NCBI GenBank assembly: GCA_964017155.1
Contig: OZ024854.1
Location: 48,752,067 to 48,816,066 of the forward strand
Reading direction: 5' to 3'
Length of the DNA: 64,000 bases
DNA from: Oasisia sp. SBJ-2009
Lineage: Eukaryota; Annelida; Polychaeta; Sabellida; Siboglinidae
Shown here: one piece after another, positions 39,293-51,100 of the stretch
How the letters are laid out: the number at the start of each line of letters is the position of its first letter
Position numbering within the stretch: position 1 is the first letter of the stretch
Position numbers and translations under genes: made by a program
Notes under the pieces: generated by a model
What the model was told of the DNA's origin: nothing
The model's input: only the letters and a program-made list of their open reading frames with translations
The model's database searches: none

Positions 39293-39300
39293 TTGTAAAC
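38770..39300. repeat. Nested TA-core palindromes and three copies of a 40-bp block
   Basis: The block starting CAATTTGTGGCATGAATT occurs directly at about 38780 and 39000 and inverted at about 39155-39200. Between the copies lie (TA)n tracts flanked by GTTTACAAAACTATA and its complement, each able to form a long hairpin. The structure looks like repeated insertion or inversion at TA tracts. Confidence 0.85.
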
Positions 39301-39380
39301 AATTATTTTGTTGCTCAGTCTGTGAAATTAGTTAAATATAGATGGTATCTAGCTTAATGTCTCTTTCATTTTAATTGCAG

Positions 39381-39520
39381 AAGACATCAGGAGAAATGAA
39401 GACACCTCGTAGGCCCTACAGAAAACGCCATCCAGAAGTGTCTGTCCAAATGGTTCATGGGGCCCAAAGACTGGAATGGGGACAGGGCTAAGAGAAGAAC
39501 CTCGGAAACTTTGCCACTGT
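39381..39520 (+). pseudogene. Degenerate terminal exon-like fragment inside the inverted-repeat element
   Basis: After an acceptor (TTTTAATTGCAG) the sequence reads AEDIRRNEDT, then with a +1 shift GPTENAIQKCLSKWFMGPKDW and NGDRAKRRTSE. The AIQKCLSKWF...KD..GDR.KRR pattern resembles the C-terminus of uncharacterised animal proteins often seen near mobile DNA, possibly DUF4806-like; this is from memory and uncertain. An AATAAA follows near 39528. One frameshift breaks it. Confidence 0.35.
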
Positions 39521-39639
39521 GTGATGAAAATAAAACAAAATATGTCATTGCATTCTTTGTTACCTACTCATTAAGGCACACACAGCTAGCCTATAGTGTA
39601 TCCAAGTAATATAGGCTATAACGGTTTCATCTAGGCATA

Positions 39640-40140
39640 CTGCCTAGATGAAACCGATATAGCCTAGATGCAACCGGGATTGCCGAGATCGATCCGAGAT
39701 CGGGGATCTCACCGAGATCGGTCCGATCTCGGGGATCTCACCGATCTCGGTCTGATCTCGGTCCGATCTCGGGGATCTCAGCTGCATCTAGGCTATATCG
39801 GTTTCATCTAGGCAGTATGCCTAGCTAAAACCGAGATTGCCGATCTCGGTCCAATCTCGGTCCGATCTCGGGGATCTCACCGATCTCGGTCCGATCTCGG
39901 TCCGATCTCGGGGATCTCAGCTGCATCTAGGCTATATCGGTTTCATCTAGGCATGCTATAGATGCAGCCGAGATTGCCGAGATCGGACCGAGATCGATCC
40001 CATGTGCAAAACCTAGATCGGGCCGATGTCGTCTATCTCGGTTCGACATAGGGCCGAGATGCCCGAGATCGGCCCGATGTCGTATGCCGAGATCGGGCCG
40101 ATGTCGGTGCCGAGATGGCCGAGATCGGGCCGATATTGGG
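39640..40140. repeat. GATCTCGG/CCGAGATC-rich sub-terminal repeats
   Basis: Many tandem and inverted copies of TCGGTCCGATCTCGG-like units, interleaved with a longer block CTAGGCTATATCGGTTTCAT. Related but diverged copies occur on the left arm at 36865-37075. Confidence 0.85.
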
Positions 40141-40161
40141 CCAATATCGTTTGGCTATCTG

Positions 40162-40253
<92 letters not shown>

Positions 40254-40344
40254 GGGGGGTATAATATTGGTTTTGTCAAACGATATGTACAGTGTATAAA
40301 CTATAGCTGCTGCCCTAGCTTGAACGTTTACTACAATTATTTTT

Positions 40345-42819
40345 TTAAAGGGAAAACAAAGTAAATGTTTGGATCATATGGGATTAACAGAGTGAATAAA
40401 AAGTAACAACTTCCAACAACAATCATATTTTTAACGTCAGTGGTTTACCAGGAAAAAAATGTAAAACACATAGACATAGAAAGTCTACAGACTACGCCAT
40501 TTTAGAAACAAAATGACGTCAGAGAGTCTTCTTGGTCGGCGTGAACTGTGCATGCATATTATTATCTGTTACTTTCTAACCTAACCACGAAAACGACCGC
40601 CAACAGCCGCCAAACTTCTCCCCACATTTCTTACATACATATACATACACTACATTACAAAAAAAATCACTTGTATTCGTCTAACGAAGAAAATTCATAA
40701 CAGAAACGCAAATCTTGGCGAACGGCAACTCGACAACTTCGACTACCGTAAACTCGCTATTATAAGTTAGCTTTACACAAAATACCGCTAGATGGCGCGC
40801 GAATATTTATTAACCTTACTGCATTCGCACGCGCGAATTAGTTTAATTAATTATAAATAATATAATAATAATTAGCTGCATCACTATGATCTACAGAAAA
40901 TGTTAAACGGCAAACTAAGGCAACGCTTTGGTGATATGGGTCTAATAGAGTTGATAAAAAATAACAATTTAATATACAAATATATAATTTTATTAGTTTA
41001 TTTTATATAGCGCCAAATCCACAATTCTCTTCTATTCAACATACTGTTATTAAAGTATATGCAATAATAAGAATGCTACCCACAGGTAATATTTAAAAAT
41101 AAATATTAAAAATACATGTGTCTGCATAATTATCCAAAATTGCCTATTAGTTATAAAAGAAAAAGGAAATTACGTGTTTTTCAATGAAGTCACATTGTTT
41201 ATTTCATCAATATTTCTATAAACATCCCGCGTGTACTGCGAGCATGCAAGCTTATATTACATAAGCGATGTTTTAACAATAATAACTAAAACAATAACAT
41301 GTTAATATTACTGTTTTTAAATCCTTCTTTTTCTACCACCATAATATTTCCCATATATTCATATTCCTTTTTACATTTTAGAGATTTATTGTTCCGATAA
41401 TTAATAAAGTGTCTTGTTCAAAAATAATAATTATTACATATCTGATGGTAGAAATGTCATTCATGAGTAGAACAAATAGCTTCAGTAATATGTTCTTATG
41501 CATAATGGTTGTGTATGTGCTGAATAAAAATTATTATTACGTCGTACTTATTTTACTACTTTAATTATTTATTACTATTAACCATACTTTTATATTCATT
41601 TATTTCAATTGTTGTTATGTAATTTGTATGTTTATTTATGACTGATAGGTCAGCTTAGTTAATGATATAGAAACATGTATTTTCATTATTTATTTTTAAA
41701 TAATATTATCTGTGAGTAGTTTTCTCTTTATTGTATTTTTAATAGCATTATTTTGTGAAACGCCACAAACAATTATGGATGTGGCGCTACATAAATAAAA
41801 TATTATATTATAATAAAAACAATTGTTTGTTTATTTAATATAGCGCCACATCCAATTTAAACTTGTTCATGGCGTTTTACATACATTAAAATGCTAAACA
41901 ACAAATACACACCAGAAGAAAAAAAACATAAATATACTAGAAACATATATGAACAATTATAAAAATAAAATATCAATATAAAAATAATAAAACTTATAAT
42001 TTCCTGCAAATCATAGTGATGATAATAATTAATTATTATTATTATATTATTTATAAGTAATTAAACTATTTCGCGCGTGTGAAGTAAAACAATTAAATAT
42101 TAGCAGTAGTCAGAAACGTGGCGTCTAGCGGTATTTTGTGTAAAGCTTTTAAAAGCGATTTTACGGTACCGCTGAGCGGCCGAACAAGTTGTACTCGAGG
42201 TCTGCGCGTTTTTGTGTGTGAATTTTCTTCGCCAGAGGAATGCAAGAGATTTTATTACATAATGTAGTGTATGCATATGTATGTAAGATATGTGAGGAGA
42301 AGTTTGGCGGCTGTTGGTGGTCGTTTTGATGGTTAGGTCAATCAAATCGGGTCGTCTAGGATCCGCGCTGTGTCTGTGACTGTCCAAACGAATCCACCGA
42401 ACCACTGTTTCAGTTCTGCTCGATTCATAGGTTAACAAGAAGACATCTTACTGATACTGTCTTTCACTGTACTATTACTATAAGCGTTTGAGGAACAGTG
42501 TGGCATATTGATGTCGCGATTTCGTTGTAAACCGACGTAAGGCAACTTTTAGCGTACCGCTTGGCTCTCTGTTATGACAGCTGAACCAGCAGACGACTCT
42601 CTGACGTATTACTTTTCTAAACTGCTGGGTTGTGATTGGTTGCAAGATCCAAGATGGGCCGGTTCATGGTGTCGGTGATTTAGCTAGATTTTCCCACTTT
42701 AAGACCACTTTCTGAGGTAACCACTAAGGTGAAAAATTGGATTGTAGATGCAAATGATTAGCTAGTGTAAACTCTTTTAGGTGCATAACACTAAACTGTA
42801 GCCTTTTTTTTCACTTTAA
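40345..42819. mobile_element. TTAA-flanked inverted-repeat element (Kolobok-like), with nested element
   Basis: TTAA at 40345-40348 and 42816-42819 bracket inverted ends TTAAAG(G/T)GAAAA. The right end matches the left end of the element at 60235-61072 over about 70 bp. Inside, a second palindromic unit runs from about 40510 to 42600, with arms containing AGCCGCCAAACTTCTCC and its complement and TGACGTCAGAGAGTC. No intact transposase frame exists. Confidence 0.65.
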
Positions 42820-43541
42820 AGAATTTGTTTTAGCAATCTCTTTGCGACACTACCGTGTCAACGGCCGCGATCAACACGACTCTCAATGGTGAATGACGAC
42901 AATCTCCAATATATCCACTCGATGATATTTGTTGGAAGAGTCTCCAGGCAGAAAAATGAACTCCTTCCACCCACAAAAAAAACATTACGAGCTTGATCTG
43001 ATTGAAGAAATATTTGGCAAGAGCTACTTGAAAGGCAGATACAGAAACATAAACTAAAATGGATGATAATTATTATAATTGTTTTTCAATCTAATATTCT
43101 TTATTATTTTTAAAGAAATTAAATTACATTGGAGCATAATTAATTTTGTTAAACATACGATATTTCGACTCATCAAATGGGTCGAAACATCGTACGTTTA
43201 ACAAATTACGCTCCAAAATAAGTGAATTTCTTACAAAATAACCAGATCTTAAATTGGATTCATAAAAATATATCCCGTATCTAACATTGCATGTTTGTTA
43301 TTTGATTAATTCCTCACATGGCTGCTATTGTATGCAAAAGTCAGCGTTCAGTAGCTTTAGGTTTTCTTTTTTCGTGCTGGTATGCTATTTCATTATAATA
43401 GTAAGGATATATAATCTGAAATAAGCTTCTTTTCTTATTGTTTTTGCTAAATCTCCTAGGGCATCTTATAGATGTGCACAATCGTGGCTTATCATTTCTG
43501 CTGGTATATGCTTGCGCCATCTGGTGATCAAATCCGAAAAA
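42820..43541. promoter_or_regulatory. GNL3 upstream region
   Basis: Immediately 5' of the GNL3 start. It contains a fold-back MITE (43111-43238) and, nearer the gene, pyrimidine stretches (TTCTTTTCTTATTG at about 43428-43441) that could serve as a 5'-TOP-like transcription start, and CGCCATCT at 43515-43522. The promoter position is inferred, not proven. Confidence 0.35.
43111..43238. mobile_element. Small fold-back MITE upstream of GNL3
   Basis: The left arm TTGGAGCATAATT then TTTGTTAAACATACGAT pairs with the right arm ATCGTACGTTTAACAAA then TTACGCTCCAA. The inner boundary is GACTCATC/AAATGGGTC. The arms span nearly the whole unit, leaving almost no loop, and similarity continues outward (AAGAAATT). 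Confidence 0.75.
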
Positions 43542-46500
43542 ATGGTGAAACAGTTCTTCAGTAAGTATATTTTGTTTCAGATTTTAAGCATCAGTGCGGC
43601 ATATATCAATTTAATTTGGCCACTTGAGTTTACCACACTGTTGTACATTTTCAGAGAAGAAGAGTAAGCGGATGTCGACGAAGACACGCACCAAAATAGA
43701 AAAGAAGGTATGCACGTGGACATCACTGGGCGATAATACAAGCATTCGACGACATTCTGCGCGTAGTCGTAAAACATTTTCATGATTTTGATGTTCTCGA
43801 AACAAAAGTAATACTGTGGGTTTAGGCATCTAAACGTGTTGCCGCTTCAATCAAGACAACTAAGATGCCTGTTGTTCACCAACAAATCTTGTCAATAGGT
43901 AAATTGTGTTGCGGCAGCGTGTCGGTAATCTTCCAATTAAACTTTAAAGGGGATACTCGAATTATAGTCGCAATGCCCCACGACCGGAATGCCCCAATCC
44001 TAGTCGCAATGCCCCAATCGCGAAGTCACAATGCCCCAACCGCGAAGTCGCAATGCTCCAACCGCGAAGTCGCAATGCCCCACTTTTGGTCGCAATGCCC
44101 CAGTGATTTTATTATTATCAAAACATGTTAAAACATAACATTTTATTATTGTCAAACTTATGTATATAATATATAATGCAATAATAGACATTACATAAGT
44201 AAATGTATAATGAATACAAAATATGTTTCGTTGGTTATCTGAACATTATTGAAAGTATAACTGAATTTATGTTTTGTCTCCGTATATTTCTCCGTATATA
44301 TTTCATCTTTGTGCGATTTGTCAAACCTATCATGAAAATTAATATCGGTTACAACAAATAGTAATTATGACTTTTTAATTCACTTTTGTGAAAACAAGTG
44401 CAACTGGAACGCATTCAATAATGTAACAAAAAAGAGATTAGTGTTATATAAAATATATATATATATATTGCCGCACGAAACAATTAAGTACGTGCAACTG
44501 GAATGCTTTCAATAATGTAACCAAAAAGATGTTAGTATTATATAAAATATGTTAAATATATATATTGCCGCACGAAACAAGTGCAAATGGAACGCATTCA
44601 GTAATCTAACAATTATTTTTAGTATTATATAAAATATATATATTATATATATATATATATAAATCCGACTACCAAGAAAGTGGGGCATTCCGTCCAAAAG
44701 TGGGGCATTGCGACCACAGTGTTCAAAAATGTGGGGGCATTGCAACTTCGAGATTGGGGCATTGCGACTAGGCAGTAGGGGCATTGCGACTGGGGCATTC
44801 AGGTAGTGGGGCATTCCGACCACATTCCGGATACTCCACTCCAGTCAGTGACAGATTCACAGCATTTACTTACATCTGTATAATAATATTGGTTGTGCAT
44901 AGTATTTGTGCACAAAGATCGTTAATATTCAATTAATTATAGTATAATTGTATAAGAAACACTCCATGTTGGACTTATCTTGACTTGAGACTTATGCGCC
45001 AGTGACGTAAACCGCTTACGACAAGTTACGTCACTGGTGCATGCACGTTCGAACATCCTATATCTGTCTAAAGGTATTTGATGTATCCAGTATGTCGCGG
45101 ATGTGCCAGTGACGTAACGCTTTGGCTTACGGCACTGGCGCATAAGTCTCAAGATGGCAGCGCCCTGTATCTAAGATAGCATGTTTTTGATACCATTAAA
45201 CTATACCTAATTATTTATTAACGATCTTTGTGCACAATTACTAGGCACAACCAATATGGTATACATAGGTAAGTTAATACTGTGAACTTATCACTGACTG
45301 AAGTATTCCTTTAAGCACTAGCTACTGCATAAGAAGGCGAGAAAGAGTGCATGGTTCTGGAATTGGTTCTTGAGTCGGGACGGCACGGTCGTCTGCCTGA
45401 CCAATACAGTCCCGCAAACAAGACAGCAAATGAAACTCTGTTTAATCAAGTCAGCGGATGTCACACTACTGACTTGATTATACAGTTTCATTTGCTGACT
45501 TGACATGATAATTCATCGGAACAGAACAAACAAGGTAGCTTTTAGGTAACCTGGTGAGCATCTTGTACTACGACGATATCACATCGGGTATCCCTTTAAC
45601 TGGCCTAAATGATTAGGGCCTTTTCCCCAAAAAAATTGCCACCTTTTTTAATATATGTGTATTAGGAATGTCATTTTACATCATTTCTGGTACAAAGTAT
45701 TATTTTCTTAAAGTGTGTTTTCGATCAATTTAATGCTGTCGAGTCGATGTAAACAAGCCAGTATCACAGCCTACACCGGGCATGACGAGTTAGGCCATCC
45801 CAGACGCATCACGACCGCAAAACCGATGGCTTGCATTAAAGTTGCATGTGCATTGCGCAGTACAAAGAAAAAATTAGTAATATTTTATAAATTTAAAGTT
45901 ACAAAAATAATTTGCATGATACAAAATATAAATTAATGATGTAGCCATTGGTTTGGGGAGACATCCGTAACTTTTCCCGTAGTGATGCGTCTGGGGTGTG
46001 CTAACTGTTCACGCTCTGTGACATGTTTACGTCAACTTGATGGCATTATATTGATGTAAACAAAACTTGTTGAAAGCTGGGTACATGTTGACTGTCCACT
46101 CATTTCAACTTAACGCAGCTGGCACGGTTTCTAGCACTCTTGATTGTAAACAAATCTAGAGACGATCGGTTTCTCTTTGGGAAACATTCCTAATTATGCA
46201 GATACTGTTGCAATGGGCTCAACAGTTTTTTTGCAAAATCCATATTGAATAATGACCATCAAACAGAGAAACTGGAAAGCTCAATATATTACCCTTCCAA
46301 TGATATGTAACTAATTTTTATTTTGGACATCAACTCATTTCATCAGGACCTAAGGCACATGTAAATAAATATTTCCAAATGTTCTAGATCCTCTGATAGG
46401 CATAGTAGAATATGTTTTCTTTGCTGTAAGCATTGATTGAGTTTGTTACTCCTTATGAAGTATTTGCCTTATTTCTAGGTGCGCCAACACAACAAGAAAG

Positions 46501-48122
46501 CCAAAAGAGCTGCCAAGAAGAACCCACACAAAAGTTTGTAGCTTCATGTTCAGACCATAATTCAGCGTTCTTCTAAGCAGGTGTTTCACCCAGTGTTTGG
46601 TACCATCTATAGAAACAGATGGCAGCCATTTGTTAGAAATCTGCTCACATGTGCTTCTCCAAATGTGGAAAGCTTGTATGGCCTGTATATAAATACTATA
46701 TATCAGGGATCTAAGACAGTTGGTCACACATTTTGTCACTAAGAGCAAAAAACATTTCAGATGAACTACCTAAAAACCTTCTAGTTCTAGAGCACACTTC
46801 TAGTTGGTTGACTCGAATAGCACTAAGTGCACTAACTTTCATAAATTAATATTGAATGTCCTGCACTGCTGGTAACCATACATGAATTTTTACGTAAACT
46901 CTACATAAACAGTTTACTTAAATGTACTTAAATGGTATAAGTCAATTTACGATTTTCAGTTACAACACTAAAGAAACATTCTCATTAACAAAAGTATGTA
47001 AACAACACATACCTGTTTTGTTTGACAGAGTCGAAAAAGGACCCTGGCGTCCCAAACAGTTTCCCTTTCAAGGAGCAGGTGTTACAGGAAGCAGAAGAGC
47101 ACAAGCGAAGGGTGAGTCTCAGTCTCTCGGACAGTCTCCTACAGTCTCTACACCCAGTTGGAAATACAACCCAGCTGATACGTTTTACACAATATTTTCT
47201 TATTTACAGTGTCATTTTTAATGCATTTGTCTGTCATTTTTAGCTCGAAGAGGAACGACTAAAACAGAAAGAGAAGAGGAAGAAGGAACGTCAGAAGTTA
47301 ATGGACAAGAAGAGGGGCCTGTCGAGTCTGGTGACTGACGCCCAGAAGAGAACACAAGAGTTTGACAGAAAGGTTTGTGTCTGGTATATGGGTCCACGGC
47401 TGAGAGTTGACGCAACTGCTGAGATTATATTGCTAGTAACTTTGAGATAACATAGTAAACATATTTGTGCATGTATTCAGTTAAATCATGGTTGTTAGGC
47501 AATGAACACGACTTCAGCTAAATGTCTACAGAATGCATGCTACAGTAATTGTTACGTTTTATGCTGTTACTTGAACAGAATTCCGTGATCAGTGTAAGAC
47601 CACTGTCAGTCTTAGTGTCCTGTTGTGTTGTTATGCTGGATTTGATTGGTTTTGTAATGTGTAGTTGCAAGTGTTTTGAGTGAAAAAGGGACGTTCTTAT
47701 ATAGCGCAGTATCCGGTCATCAGGACTGCTTGAAGCGCTTTTACACTTTACTTCCCTCACAGACCTGTTCAATCACACACCTTCTCACCCTCTCTGGGAA
47801 GCATCCAGCCACATGCTACAATTAATGCACGAAGGCTGCTCGTACACATACCCACCACTTTCTATAGCCAGGTACTCATTTATACAGCTGAGTGAACTGG
47901 AGCAATGTAGAGTGAAAAAACTTGCCCAAGGTGTTAGCACCGCAGCACAGGATTCGAACCCGGGTTCTCTTAGTTGAGAGTCCAAACCTCTACCCCTGAG
48001 CCATTGTAGATTGTGTGATTATCGTGTTTCAGAAAGCTTTCACCAAGGAGCAGAGTGAGAAGTTCTCTGGCGGCAAGGCCGTGGAGAGTTCACTGAAGGC
48101 CTACTACAAGGAGTTCAAGAAG
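43542..48122 (+). CDS. GNL3: GNL3 exons 1-6: basic N-terminus and coiled coil
   Basis: Residues 1-143. [24 protein letters not shown] and [29 protein letters not shown] form the basic nucleolar-targeting region, matching human KLKKASKRMTCHKRYKIQKKVREHHRK...KDPGVPNS. A Lys/Glu/Arg-rich helix ([20 protein letters not shown]) follows, then the YYKEFKK lead-in to the GTPase. Exon 1 contributes only 19 coding bases. Donors of exons 3 and 5 are the weak GTTTGT form. Confidence 0.9.
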
Positions 48123-51100
48123 GTGAACTAAGAAATGGTGAACTTGTAATGATGTGGTCAGTTAGTGTAGGGTGACGAAATTACAAGAAAAAAACTTACA
48201 CAATTTGTGTTATATTCACACATTGATGCACTTTCTGATGGATTAATGGTTCATATTCCTATGACATATTGATGTCGCCTGTAATTCTAAAACATTGCAC
48301 AATTCCACCATCATTTAAAAATGGACCTCTAGAACCTTGTTTACCCACCATAACTCAGTCCATCTATTGACAACTGGATTATCGGTTATTGTCTCTTGAT
48401 AATGTATAACCCTTTTGTATTGTAATGCTTCTGAGTTTAGTTCCAAAGATTTAAACACAATAAACGTTACCTTATTATATTGTACAGTGGAACTGTTGGC
48501 AGGCAGAATTTCTACGATTATCCAGATTTTAGAAGTCTAAAATTTGAAAATAAAGTTCAGCCATGAGTTGAACTTAGCTGTCATTGGTAAGTTGGAGACT
48601 ATTAGCTTTTAATTATTTGCCAACAAGCTGGATGATTTCATAATTGTTATCCCAAAATATACATAGAAAAAGTATTTACCGGATCTGGTGCACAATCTTT
48701 GTACCTTGTTTGTCTGTACATGTTTCCGTTCCTGTGACACTCAGCATACCTCAGATCTGTCCATCCAGTGGACCTGCCCTGTGTCTTGCAGTGTGTTTGT
48801 CATTGAGTTGACCTTGTGCAGGTGATAGATGCTGCGGATGTCATCCTGGAGGTGTTGGATGCGCGTGACCCCCTGGGCAGTCGCTGTACTCAGATGGAGG
48901 AGGCCGTCCTGAGCTCTGGGGCGACCAAGAAACTAGTCCTGCTGCTCAATAAGATAGGTGAGGACACCTCTTGTTTACTCTTGATGTTGTATTATATACT
49001 ACTCGAAATTTGCTAGGGATCACTATTTAGGGCGGCATTGTATTTTTCGGCATGGGTATCACAAAAAACCACTTAAAATGGCATGTATTCGAGGACATGT
49101 TTATTTCCTGAATTTCATTGCTGTATAACAAATGTGAACCACGTGTAACACGCATTCTGTCGTCAAAGAAGCAGACCCCCAAAAATGGAGGTTTCCCCCA
49201 GACCCCCACAAATGGAGGTTTCAGAATGTTATTCCAAGCCACGAATATGTCCCAAACAGTTCAATTACCAGCAGCAACAACTGTCAGTAGCTTGTGTGTG
49301 ACCCACGTGATGCAATCACAGCCTGGCAACGGCGTCTCATGCTTCCAATAAGTCTCTGGATGGCTGCCACCTCAAGGTGGTTCCATTACAAACATGGTAT
49401 GGTCCTTAACAAATTTTGAGTAGTATATATCAGTTAGATATTCTCTGAATTATAATAATTTTACTGACTGACTCCATTTAGAAAAAATATTATCATATCT
49501 GAAAAGTAAGTTTTATGCAGTAATAATGTTTCTGAAGGACAACACTGATTTCTTTATAGCAATATTCCATCAGAAATATTTCCTCCTATCTAATAGCACA
49601 ATGTTTTTCCACTGTTGTAAGTGAATGACTTCCTGCAAAGCTTCATGTCAGGTATTGACATGAAGCTTTGCAGGAAGTCATTCACTTACATCTGTGTTTT
49701 TAGAATGTTGCTTTTGTTAGCCAACAACTTGCAAATTTCATGGGTTTTTCCTTTGTGTAGATTTGGTGCCAAAGGAGAATGTCGAAGCCTGGTTAAAATA
49801 CCTGCGTAAAGAGCTGCCAACTGTTGCCTTCAAGGCCTCGACACAGTCTCAGAAGGACAACCTGGTGAGTGACTGATCCACCGTCCACACAGCCAAGTCT
49901 AGTAGGACCACAGTAGCTGTTTTAGAAGAATGCCAAGTCAGCTGAGGGCACCATGGTTCCTGTCTAACTAGGGCCATTATGAAAACGGGAAAATTTTAGT
50001 CACCCTGTTTTATCAGCTTTTTTTTGAAGAGGTACAGTAACTTCAATGAGTCATTGGTCCTTTCTACCTGGTGTCTGTGCCATGGAAAGTGAAGTGAGAT
50101 TAGAAGAAACTGTCAGGGACTAGAGAACCTATTGTCTGCACCAAGGAAGATATTTATGCAAGGAACAACACGGACCCAAGCGTAGATATGAAAGAGGCCA
50201 AATTATGACGTTTGTTTATTATAGGGATAAAACAGTGCCTTATTTGGCACACCAAAATAGTTAAACGAAAGAAATGTGGACTCAGCCTCCCGAGGCCTGG
50301 TTGATGACCTGAGCACATACTAGTCTCCTGGCCTCAGGCTGCTAGAGCCCACATTTCAACATATAAAGCAGTAGCGGTATTCCTAGAACAATGGAAAGGA
50401 ACGACATGTAATCACGCAGTAAATTAGACATTGTGTAATATAGATCCTTATACATTGTGTAATATGGATCCTTATACCTTGTGCAACATAGATCCTTATA
50501 CCTTGTCTAATATAGAATCTTATACCTTGTCTAATATAGATCATTATACCTTGTGCAACATAGATCCTTATACCTTGTCTAATATAGATCCTTATACTTT
50601 GTGTGATATAGATTCTTATACATTATATAATATAGATCATTATACTTTGTGTACTATAAAACCTCACACCTTGTGCCATATAGGACCTCCTTATAGACAT
50701 ACTTTTTATTTTATTAAACTTGATTAAAAACTGTTGAATACCTAAACAATTATTAATACTTCATTTATTACTAACCTATACACGATTTAGTATTCCAGCT
50801 GTAGGTAAAAACAGTTTTAGCATTGAAACTAACTTCCAGTGTTCGGTACCTGAGATCAACCATGTTTCTTGTTGCACCCGTCAGTCCCACAGCAAGGTCC
50901 TTCTGGGTAACGCGAGCGAGGACCTACGCAAGTCAAGCTGTTGTCTCGGTGCGAGTGTCCTCATGAAGTTGCTAGGCAACTACTGCAGGAACCAGGACAT
51001 CAAGACGACTATCCGTGTTGGCGTTGTTGGTGAGAGGATACGACTGTTTACAGAAGTCTTATGATGATGAGGCATCTCATGCATGTGTAGCAAACTGCTG

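Larger units (their letters stand above)
36742..40341. mobile_element. Large inverted-repeat (fold-back) element, 3.6 kb
   Basis: About 82 bp at 36744-36825 reappear as an exact reverse complement at 40258-40339, each followed inward by a CA/TG and TA run and then ACCCAGATAGCC or its complement. Further inward both arms carry arrays of GATCTCGG / CCGAGATC motifs (36860-37075 and 39640-40140). The core contains a degenerate non-LTR retrotransposon end, TA-rich palindromes and coding-like fragments. The superfamily is unknown; identical arms suggest recent activity or gene conversion. Confidence 0.75.
43944..45599. mobile_element. TTAA-flanked composite element in GNL3 intron 2
   Basis: TTAAAGGGGATACTCGA at the left (43944) and TCGGGTATCCCTTTAA at the right (to 45599) are near-perfect inverted ends with TTAA at both outer borders, the target preference of Kolobok and piggyBac elements. 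A third end of the same type (AGTATTCCTTTAA, ending 45314) lies inside, showing nesting. No transposase is seen. Confidence 0.65.
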
